Positions 57,617 to 64,000 of a stretch of DNA of 64,000 nucleotides are shown piece by piece. The number at the start of each line of letters is the position of its first letter. The first letter of the stretch is position 1. The position numbers and the translations under genes are program-made. The DNA comes from Alcanivorax nanhaiticus (GTDB lineage Bacteria > Pseudomonadota > Gammaproteobacteria > Pseudomonadales > Alcanivoracaceae): NCBI RefSeq assembly GCF_000756665.1, contig NZ_ARXV01000017.1, positions 21,717 to 85,716 on the forward strand, in the 5' to 3' direction. The notes under the pieces are model-generated. The model was given only the letters and a program-made list of their open reading frames with translations, had not been told where the DNA came from and ran no database searches.

Positions 57617-58816
57617 ATGAAAACCCATCAATTACCGGTCGACCTGACCGACGAACAAATCGAAGAGTTTGGCCGCGAGCTGGATGCTATTCGTGATGAA
57701 ATCTTTGATTCACGGGGAGAGCAAGACCGCGCCTATATTCTGAAAGTGATCAAGACCCAACGTAGCTTGGCGCTGGCAGCCAGGGTTGTCATCTATGCCG
57801 CCCTCTTCTTCATTCCCGCCTGGGGGCACCCGCTGGCAGTGTGGCCGGTTATGCTGACACTGCTGGGGCTGGGCACCTTCATGTTAGGCATCGCCAAAAT
57901 TCTGGAGAATATGGAAATTGCCCACAATGTCCTGCATGCCCAATGGGATTGGATGAAAGATCCTGAGATTCAGTCCAACACCTGGGAATGGGACACCATG
58001 AGCCCATCAGACCGCTGGATGCACTCCCACAATGTAGTCCACCACACCTGGACCAATGTGCTGGAGAAGGATCTTGATGTGGGATACGGCATCATGCGGG
58101 TGACCTCAATGCAGAAATGGAAACCCGCCTATCTGCTACAACCCGTTTATTTCATTCTTCTGATGCTGCTGTTCGAGGAGGGTGTCGCCCTGCATGAGCA
58201 AGCGATTGATGATCACCTGAAGGGCAAGAACAAGTTCGCAGACTTCAAGCCGTTAATGAAACGCATCGGCTACAAGATCTGGCGACAAGTGGCCAAGGAT
58301 TATATCGCCTGGCCCCTGGCTGCTGCGTTGGTGGCCATTCCGATTTCGTTCTTTGTGCCGTTCTCTCCACTCGCGGTATTTGGCATCGTGGCAGGCGCCA
58401 ATGCGGTGGCCAACCTGATTCGCAATATCTGGGCCTTTGTGATTATTTTCTGCGGACACTTTCCTGCTGGCGCTCACAACTTCACGCTGGAACAGGTGGA
58501 AGGCGAAACCCGGGCGCGCTGGTACCTGCGCCAGTTACTGGGCTCCTGCAACATTGAAGGCGGCAAACTGTTTCATGTGCTATCAGGGAATCTGTCGCAT
58601 CAAATTGAGCACCATCTGTTTCCTGACATGTGCAGTAACCGCTACAAGGAAGCTTCGCCGCGAGTGCGGGCACTGGCCGATCGCTACGGCCTACCGTACA
58701 ACAGCGCGTCCCTGTTCCGGCAATTTGGCACTACCTGGTTGAAGAATATCCGCCTGGCCTTCCCCGGTGGCGGCGAGCCCTATGAAGGGAAACCCAGCCA
58801 GGCAACATCACCCTGA
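57617..58816 (+). CDS. desB: Fatty acid desaturase (DesB-like)
   Basis: A 399-aa membrane di-iron desaturase that inserts a double bond in acyl chains with O2. The three histidine boxes are HNVLHAQ, HSHNVVHHTW and HQIEHHLFPD. Membrane helices flank them (about residues 53-90 and 225-260, among others). The N-terminal part DQIEEFGRELDAIRDEI, read as DEQIEEFGRELDAIRDEIF, is soluble. It receives electrons from the upstream ferredoxin reductase, so they form one operon (10-base gap, GAGGGGA before the ATG). A delta-9 acyl-CoA role, as for Pseudomonas DesB, is likely but not proven. Confidence 0.93.
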   Translation: MKTHQLPVDLTDEQIEEFGRELDAIRDEIFDSRGEQDRAYILKVIKTQRSLALAARVVIYAALFFIPAWGHPLAVWPVMLTLLGLGTFMLGIAKILENMEIAHNVLHAQWDWMKDPEIQSNTWEWDTMSPSDRWMHSHNVVHHTWTNVLEKDLDVGYGIMRVTSMQKWKPAYLLQPVYFILLMLLFEEGVALHEQAIDDHLKGKNKFADFKPLMKRIGYKIWRQVAKDYIAWPLAAALVAIPISFFVPFSPLAVFGIVAGANAVANLIRNIWAFVIIFCGHFPAGAHNFTLEQVEGETRARWYLRQLLGSCNIEGGKLFHVLSGNLSHQIEHHLFPDMCSNRYKEASPRVRALADRYGLPYNSASLFRQFGTTWLKNIRLAFPGGGEPYEGKPSQATSP

Positions 58817-58843
58817 TTAGGCCCACACCTTGCGTACTCAGCG

Positions 58844-58863
58844 GCAGCCCCATTTGGGGCTGC
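58844..58863 (+). terminator. Hairpin after the desaturase gene
   Basis: GCAGCCCC and GGGGCTGC are perfect arms with an ATTT loop, 28 bases after the stop. No T-run follows on either strand, so termination is only presumed. Confidence 0.45.
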
Positions 58864-58895
58864 GCGCTTGTGGATCGCTGAAACGATCCGGACCA

Positions 58896-59453
58896 TTATT
58901 CTGCTTCAATCCGGGAAGACATGTCGGGAAACCAGGAGGTGAAGCGAATCCTCTGACGGTGCTCACCCTGGTCTATCAAGCCAATCGCCAGGGTACCTGA
59001 TAGGCCGTTTTCTTCACTCGGGTCTGCCGGGATATCCAGACATGTCCAGAGGATCGGCCATTTCGCGTCGGCCAACGGAATTTTTCCTTTTTCGCTGATA
59101 TCGCAAAGCCGCAGGCGTCGGAGGTTGCCCAAGGGAATACGGCGAAGATCAACTTCCATTCTATCGGTGACTTCCTGGCCTTCCACTAACACCTGTTCCA
59201 TGCACTGGGTATAGGCTTGCCGAGTAGCCAGAAAGGGGCAATGGCCAGCGCTGGAGACCACAAAGGCGGCGGCATAGAGTTTTTGTTCGTCGGAAATCTG
59301 CACTTGATCAGGGGCTGCGGACAATGGCATTGCCAGAGTGGCGATTAGCAACACCGAACCGCCCCACAATAACCAATGCGCTAATGCTCTGTTCGCAACA
59401 TGGACGGCATGCCCGCGCCATGTTTCCGAGCAATAACTATGCTGCCGCCCCAT
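58896..59453 (-). CDS. Hypothetical exported protein
   Basis: A 185-aa protein of unknown function. Residues 25-47 (ALAHWLLWGGSVLLIATLAMPLSA) form a signal peptide or membrane anchor, ending AMPLSAAPD with a possible cleavage site after SAA. The mature part has four cysteines (GHCPF, QCME, RLCD, WTCLD) that could form disulfides, and a C-terminal domain with RIRFTSWFPDMSS. AGAGGA precedes the ATG. No family was recognised. It is convergent with the desaturase gene. Confidence 0.7.
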   Translation of the reverse strand: MGRQHSYCSETWRGHAVHVANRALAHWLLWGGSVLLIATLAMPLSAAPDQVQISDEQKLYAAAFVVSSAGHCPFLATRQAYTQCMEQVLVEGQEVTDRMEVDLRRIPLGNLRRLRLCDISEKGKIPLADAKWPILWTCLDIPADPSEENGLSGTLAIGLIDQGEHRQRIRFTSWFPDMSSRIEAE

Positions 59454-59616
59454 ACGTTCCTCTCACCGTGTCTCACGATCCAGCCCCAAGGCCTGACAAC
59501 ACATTACACCAGCCAGATGTGACCAGAATCCCCCAAATTGGTGAAAGGCTGAGCCAAGACTCTGAGGGAAAAAGCACAGCGAAGTAACGCCCGCAGGACG
59601 GCCCGAAGGGTGAGCG

Positions 59617-60063
59617 TAGCGAATACGGGCGTTTGCTATGCCTTTAGGGTGCGACCGCGATAGCTTGCCTATCAGCACAGCCCTTTCGCGGCGGAACCGC
59701 CGCCCCCAAAAACATCACAACCTCCCTGACTCTTGTGGGAGCGGGCGTTCGACCGCGATTGGCTTTCCTGTCGGCACGGCCCTTTCGCGACGGAACCGTC
59801 GCTCCCACAAAAACATAGCAATCTTCACGGGCACTTGTGGGAGCGGGCGTTCGACCGCGATTGGCTTGCCTGTCGGCACGGCCCTTTCGCGACGGAACCG
59901 TCGCTCCCACAAAAACATAGCAATCTTCACGGGCACTTGTGGGAGCGGGCGTTCGACCGCGATTGGCTTGCCTGTCGGCACGGCCCTTTCCCGGCGGAAC
60001 CGCCGCTCCCACAGAAATAGCGCCATCTTCGCGGGCTTTTGTGGGAGTGGGCGTTCGACCACG
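59617..60063. repeat. REP-type tandem array with 102-bp period
   Basis: TGTGGGAGCGGGCGTTCGACC starts are seen at 59734, 59836, 59938 and, with one change, at 60040, exactly 102 bases apart. Each unit holds a GCGGGCGTTCGACCGC half and a CGACGGAACCGTCG half, joined by GGCTTGCCTGTCGGCACGGC-like spacer, and ends CGCTCCCACA. A partial unit precedes from about 59617. The array ends 75 bases before the RAYT gene. The other bases of 59454-60137 hold no gene. Confidence 0.92.
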
Positions 60064-60137
60064 ATCGTCAATCACTGACAGAACATACAAGCGATTGCTG
60101 ATACCCCGGCTCTCACCGCCGAGCCAGCATTCGAACC

Positions 60138-60587
60138 ATGAATACTCCCCACTCGCCAGCATCTTCTCGCCTGAGAAAAGGGCGCGCCTCCATTGCTGGG
60201 CAGATCTATCTTGTGACGACCACGACCCAGAACAGATTTCGTTTTTTTGAGAACTTTGAGGCAGCCTGTTCCCTCTGCAGAACCCTCCACCGACTGGAGT
60301 CTCTGGAACTCGTCCACAATCTCAGTTTCGTTGTCATGCCAGATCACTTGCACTGGCTATTTGCGTTGGGAGAAAAGCAGGATCTCTCTGGCGTGGTGAG
60401 CACGGCCAAAAGCAATAGCGGACGAACACTGGGCGGTTCGATCTGGCAACCAGGATTTCATGACAGAGCCATCCGGAAGGAAGAGGATGTGCTGCCCGCA
60501 GCGCGTTACCTTGTTGCCAACCCACTTAGGGCCGGATTGGTGAGGCGTGTCGGTGACTATCCCTTCTGGTATGCGATGTGGCTATGA
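60138..60587 (+). CDS. REP-associated tyrosine transposase (RAYT)
   Basis: A 149-aa HUH-superfamily single-strand DNA transposase thought to mobilise or maintain REP sequences. The HUH-type motif is SFVVMPDHLHWLFALG (H-x-H), and the catalytic Tyr is in PAARYLVANPLRAGLV. IYLVTTTTQNRFRFF is the N-terminal strand. WQPGFHDRAIRKEED is the usual RAYT core. It has REP elements on both sides (59617-60063 and 60601-60700). Length is that of a complete short RAYT. Confidence 0.93.
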   Translation: MNTPHSPASSRLRKGRASIAGQIYLVTTTTQNRFRFFENFEAACSLCRTLHRLESLELVHNLSFVVMPDHLHWLFALGEKQDLSGVVSTAKSNSGRTLGGSIWQPGFHDRAIRKEEDVLPAARYLVANPLRAGLVRRVGDYPFWYAMWL

Positions 60588-60600
60588 GCTTTCTGCATAC

Positions 60601-60715
60601 CTTTCGCGACGGAACCGTCGCTCCCACAAAACATCACGACCGCCCTGGCTCTTGTAGGAGCGGGCGTTCGACCGCGATGGCTTGCCTATCGGCACTGCCC
60701 CAAAAACATCGCGCC
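60601..60715. repeat. REP-type elements downstream of the RAYT gene
   Basis: CTTTCGCGACGGAACCGTCG with CTCCCACA ends one element near 60629. TGTAGGAGCGGGCGTTCGACC begins another at 60653. With the left array this places the transposase gene between REP units. Confidence 0.85.
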
Positions 60716-60721
60716 TTCTCT

Positions 60722-62437
60722 CTAATTGCGCGCTGGCAGGTTGCTGCGTAGCGCCAGTTCGCTGTCAGGCACGCTGGGTGGCAAGGTGTGGGTATCGTAG
60801 CGACGGTTTTCCTGTGGCGCCTTGAGGGCACGGGCCAAGGTGACAAAGCAGGTCTGGAATGCGCCCAGGGTCCACTGACCATAAACGGTGTGCCCACCCT
60901 CATAGGCCTGCTCCTGATATTCTTCATAGGTCGTCACATAACCCATGTAATCATTGCAGTAGGTCGAGATCAGGCAGGTTTCATCATCGGCGAGAGACAG
61001 TGACTTGGCGACCGATGCCACCAGTCTGCGGCCGGCGGTGGTGGTAAATTCACCGGGCGCGCATACCAGGCGCAAACTGCCGAGTTGGATAATTTGCAGC
61101 GGTAACACGGAAGGCACCATGGGGCTGTTTTCCAAGGCCCCCAGCTTCGCCTGGCGCTTCAGTTCTGCCACCAGGGGGTCTGCCAGATCCGGCAGCGGGA
61201 TCTTGCCAAGACGATAACCGAGGACTCGTTTACGGCCAGCATCCAGCAAAATATCCTTTGGTCCCTGGCTGGCATAGAGTTCCTGGTAGGGACGATCCTC
61301 TGGCGAACTGGATTTCAGTTTTCGGCGGCGCTCTGCGCTTGCCAATCGCCGCGCGACAAAGCCCAGTGGCGCGGGCATGCCAGGTCCGTCCACAGGGGTA
61401 CCGCAAAAGAAGGCCACCCCATGACAAGGGGAGCTGGTTCGCGCCTGAGTCTGGCCGTTGGCAAATTCCGGTGCCACCGCCTGATTACTCATGTCCACAT
61501 AGCTCAGCACACCGTCCAGCGGTCCTGAGATACTCTGCCCTTCCCCCGCGGCCAACATATCAAGTGCATGTTGGCTCTGCCGTTGGCCATTCTGGCGAGC
61601 ATAGGCATATTCCTTTTCGCCCTTTATCTTGCGGCGACGCTTTAGGTCTCCTGGGCCATGGTAATGCGGCGACACATCTCCCGCCGTTCCCTGGGCAAAA
61701 ATGGCGACAGGGTTCTCCACTCCTTCCGCATGCAAACAGGACTCCGCATGCAGTGAGGCATAGCCCTTGTTGTCCCCATCGTACTCAGCAAGGTGACTAC
61801 TCAGACAGGTGGCATGCACACCAAACAGGGACAGCATCGCTTCGACCTTGCCCTGTCGATAAAAGCTGATCAGATGCATGGTGCGATCCAGGGCCAGATG
61901 AGTCTGGTTAGGGCTGTATCGGGTAACGTCGGGATTACGGTTATGGGCCTTCAGGGAACGATTCCAGGCGACCGGTATGTCTTCCGCCAGCACCTGCTGG
62001 TGATAGCGGATCTCCGTGGCGGCACGGGTTTCGAGGGCCTGACTTAAGGCGCTGCCGCAGGCTGCGACTACCGCATCCAGATGTTCGGGAACAAATCCTG
62101 GAGTCACCAGGTTATACAAGCCTTCATGAGCACAACCTCCTGGCCCGGAGTGCGTGTGCGTGCAGGTCAGCACCAGGCGACTTTCATCAAAGTCGTCGCC
62201 CAACTGCGACTCCAGCCAGGCCACCACCCCACTCCGCATGGCATGAGTGACATAGCCCATGTCCAGGCAGCAATACATCAAGGGCGCCGAATCACCGTCC
62301 TGGATCACGAAACAGCGAGCATACAACGGATTGCGCGTACCCGTTGCTCGATGTCCGGGCATCCCGAAACCGTGCATGGCATAGCCACAAGGAGTGATGT
62401 CGAGCTGCGCTTTGCCCCAACCAACCTGATAGTGCAT
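60722..62437 (-). CDS. Neutral/alkaline non-lysosomal ceramidase-like protein
   Basis: A 571-aa homologue of neutral ceramidase, which splits N-acyl-sphingosine into sphingosine and fatty acid. The N-terminal YQVGWGKAQLDITPCG with GFGMPGHRATG, the zinc-site motif LTCTHTHSGPGG, GVHATCLSSHLAEYDGDNKG, AIFAQGTAGDVSPHYHG and NDYMGYVTTYEEYQEQ with YEGGHTVYGQWT are family hallmarks. No signal peptide or C-terminal immunoglobulin-like domain is seen, and the protein is shorter than secreted ceramidases. It may be cytoplasmic and act on a related amide. The start MHYQVGWG has GGGAAAGG upstream; a 15-codon extension is possible. Confidence 0.88.
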   Translation of the reverse strand: MHYQVGWGKAQLDITPCGYAMHGFGMPGHRATGTRNPLYARCFVIQDGDSAPLMYCCLDMGYVTHAMRSGVVAWLESQLGDDFDESRLVLTCTHTHSGPGGCAHEGLYNLVTPGFVPEHLDAVVAACGSALSQALETRAATEIRYHQQVLAEDIPVAWNRSLKAHNRNPDVTRYSPNQTHLALDRTMHLISFYRQGKVEAMLSLFGVHATCLSSHLAEYDGDNKGYASLHAESCLHAEGVENPVAIFAQGTAGDVSPHYHGPGDLKRRRKIKGEKEYAYARQNGQRQSQHALDMLAAGEGQSISGPLDGVLSYVDMSNQAVAPEFANGQTQARTSSPCHGVAFFCGTPVDGPGMPAPLGFVARRLASAERRRKLKSSSPEDRPYQELYASQGPKDILLDAGRKRVLGYRLGKIPLPDLADPLVAELKRQAKLGALENSPMVPSVLPLQIIQLGSLRLVCAPGEFTTTAGRRLVASVAKSLSLADDETCLISTYCNDYMGYVTTYEEYQEQAYEGGHTVYGQWTLGAFQTCFVTLARALKAPQENRRYDTHTLPPSVPDSELALRSNLPARN

Positions 62438-62531
62438 TGCCTTTCCCTGATTTACCGTTTGTGCACGAACGTACCAGATCAAGACCTACTACAACAAGTC
62501 CATGCATGCCATTTGAACAACCGACTGAAAC

Positions 62532-62553
62532 GAAAAGCGGCCCGAAGGCCGCT
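62532..62553 (-). terminator. Intrinsic terminator of the SDR gene
   Basis: AGCGGCC (62536-62542) and GGCCGCT (62547-62553) form a tight stem with a 4-base loop. On the minus strand TTTTCG follows. It lies 10 bases after the SDR stop codon. Confidence 0.8.
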
Positions 62554-62562
62554 GGTACAAAC

Positions 62563-63618
62563 TCAGGCGGTCCGGCGTCTTACCAGGCCATCCTCCAACA
62601 CTTGTTCAAAGTGATCCTTGAGGGTCTCACTGACTGAGCGGTACTGAATACCCAGCGCTTTGCTTCGACTGTTATCAAAACGAACCGGATAACCAATATT
62701 CCTGCTGATAAATTTGCGGGTAACCGGTCCCATCATAGGACCAAACAGCCATACCAAAGGCTTTGGCACCTTCATTTTAGGGAACGGGTAATGGCTGCCA
62801 AATTGCTGCCTCAGAAGCCGGGCGATGCCGAGCATGGATACCGATTCGCTGACCAGTAGATAACGCCCGGAGGCTTCTGCAGTAAAGGCCCCCAACAAGT
62901 GGGCCTCGGCCACATCGCGCACATCTACCACGCCGTAAACCAAGTCCGGCACACCCGTCTTGAGCTTGCCACGCCCCATATCCAGCAGCGTACCGATACT
63001 GGCGGAGCTGCTGGCATTGGTCAGTGAAGGGCCGTAGACCATGCCGGGATTAATGGTGACCAGATCCCATCGGGATTGAGCGTCATGAATCTTCCAGGCT
63101 TCACGCTCTGCGGCCACCTTAGAATATTGGTAAGGGTTGTGGTTCACGCTGCTGGAGGTATTCCAATCCGCTTCAGTAAAGGCGCTTTTGCCTTTCATAT
63201 CAGTACCGTCACCATAGACGGAGGCAACACTGCTGGTGAGCACGACCCGCTTGAGAGTTTCACAGCGATTTGCTGCGTTGAGCACATTGCGAGTGCCTTC
63301 AACCGCCGGACGAACCAACGCTTCATTGGCATCGGTGAAGCCATCCAGCACAAACGGTGAGGCGGTATGCATGAGCACATCGCACCCCTGCATGGGCGCA
63401 TCAAAGCTATCGGCATCCAGAAGGTCTGCTTTGAAAAGCTTGAGGGTACCAGGCGATGCTTCGGCCATACGATGCAAGTGCGCCACGCTGGATGCCTTGT
63501 CCGGGTCTCGCACGGTGCCATGCACGGTATGACCAGCCTCGAGCAGATACTTCACTATCCAGCCGGCAATATAACCGGAAGCACCGGTCACCATGACAGT
63601 GCGAGGCGATTGGGACAT
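62563..63618 (-). CDS. NAD(P)-dependent extended SDR (dihydroflavonol-reductase-like)
   Basis: A 351-aa reductase or epimerase. The nucleotide motif is VMVTGASGYIAGWIVKYLL (TGxxGxxA variant, 11-17). VVLTSSVASVYGDG supplies the Ser, and NPYQYSKVAAEREAW the Y-x3-K. NPGMVYGPSLTNASSS follows. The pattern resembles dihydroflavonol-4-reductase and cinnamoyl-alcohol-type reductases that act on carbonyls of small molecules. The ATG at 63618 has GGAG six bases upstream and gives the family N-terminus; a 70-codon longer frame is not conserved-looking. Confidence 0.88.
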   Translation of the reverse strand: MSQSPRTVMVTGASGYIAGWIVKYLLEAGHTVHGTVRDPDKASSVAHLHRMAEASPGTLKLFKADLLDADSFDAPMQGCDVLMHTASPFVLDGFTDANEALVRPAVEGTRNVLNAANRCETLKRVVLTSSVASVYGDGTDMKGKSAFTEADWNTSSSVNHNPYQYSKVAAEREAWKIHDAQSRWDLVTINPGMVYGPSLTNASSSASIGTLLDMGRGKLKTGVPDLVYGVVDVRDVAEAHLLGAFTAEASGRYLLVSESVSMLGIARLLRQQFGSHYPFPKMKVPKPLVWLFGPMMGPVTRKFISRNIGYPVRFDNSRSKALGIQYRSVSETLKDHFEQVLEDGLVRRRTA

Positions 63619-63814
63619 GAACTTCTCCAGCAGTAATTTGAGTCGATAGACGCTACCACTCTCCCGGCAGCTCTCACAGGTGTGGCTGTGCCATTTTAAA
63701 GCTTCATCGCTGATCGCTGGGGGGAGTAAAACAAGGCGCAGAATCTGGCTTAAAGCCACCCCTTGGCCTGACGCTATAACCTCAAGCCCCTCCTGGTACC
63801 AGAGCTTCCTGCCT

Positions 63815-64000
63815 GACTGAAGGGGCACAGCGAATACGGGCGCTTGCTATGCCCTCCGGGTGCGACCGCGAAGACCCGCCTATCGGCATAGCCCCCTTCG
63901 CGACGGAACCGTCGCTCCCACAAAACATCACGACCTCCCGGGCTCTGTGGGAGCGGGCGTTCAACCGCGATGCCTTACCTACCAGCACTGCCCCTTCGCG
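63815..64000. repeat. Two REP-type elements, the second cut by the window end
   Basis: The first ends CGACGGAACCGTCGCTCCCACA (core and CTCCCACA seen at 63901-63922). The second starts CTGTGGGAGCGGGCGTTCAACC at 63945 and runs off the window. No gene was found in 63619-64000. Confidence 0.85.

Noticed and set aside
59617..60063. CRISPR array
   Set aside because: The 102-bp units are near-identical over their full length with hairpin cores, so there are no unique spacers, and no cas genes occur. They are REP units next to a RAYT gene.
59644..60162. Long minus-strand frame across the REP array
   Set aside because: It is a translation of the repeat itself, giving repeated peptide words, and has no gene features.

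Overview
The window reads as a chromosomal segment of a marine gammaproteobacterium. Gene content, fairly high GC in core genes and dense REP-type repeats fit Alcanivorax or a close relative; this placement is inference from style, not a database match. Almost everything between about 2.3 and 51.6 kb is a surface-polysaccharide (capsule or O-antigen) island transcribed on the minus strand. Housekeeping and accessory genes lie at both ends.

Left edge (0-2.3 kb, plus strand): the 3' part of a class I aminotransferase, a tRNA-Asn(GTT) with a clear promoter and terminator, and a polyisoprenyl-phosphate sugar-1-phosphate transferase that could start repeat-unit assembly. Region A (2.3-14.0 kb, minus): a complete pseudaminic acid pathway (pseB-C-F-G-H-I), then a PhyH-type Fe(II)/2-oxoglutarate dioxygenase, a Wzx-type flippase, a hexapeptide acyltransferase, two glycosyltransferase-like proteins and a UDP-xylose synthase. 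Region B (14.2-24.1 kb, minus): nucleotide-sugar supply (galE, phosphomannomutase/phosphoglucomutase, pgi, a divergent UDP-sugar dehydrogenase without its catalytic Cys, galU, a VanZ-like protein, canonical ugd), an APS kinase (cysC), and two copies (one intact, one frameshifted) of an S23-type four-helix-bundle gene. Region C (24.1-33.9 kb, minus): an SLC13/SLT-type anion permease, a WbpM/PglF-type dehydratase, a beta-CASP metallo-beta-lactamase-fold protein, and pglE-pglD-pglC-GT4. Dehydratase, PglE, PglD and PglC together make and load a 2,4-diacetamido-trideoxy sugar. Region D (33.9-51.6 kb, minus): capsule export genes wzi-wza-wzb-wzc, then wbpO, wbpP, wbpB, wbpD, wbpE and wbpI for N-acetylated amino-uronic acids, a second flippase, a PAPS-type sulfotransferase, glycosyltransferases and a Wzy-like polymerase. 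PAPS supply (cysC), an anion permease and a sulfotransferase in one island suggest a sulfated, acidic polysaccharide.

Right end (51.9-64 kb): a lipocalin, a molybdopterin oxidoreductase, a gene-free 1.5 kb stretch with clustered DnaA-box-like sequences, a ferredoxin-reductase/fatty-acid-desaturase operon, a 102-bp-period REP array beside a RAYT transposase gene, a neutral-ceramidase-like enzyme without a signal peptide, and an extended SDR.

The observations most worth a second look are: the DnaA-box cluster far from any replication gene; the S23 gene pair bordered by AGCTCGTAGCTC-type arrays; the catalytically altered Ugd paralogue; the dioxygenase inside the pseudaminic acid operon; the inferred sulfation module; and two perfect palindromes just upstream of the capsule export operon.
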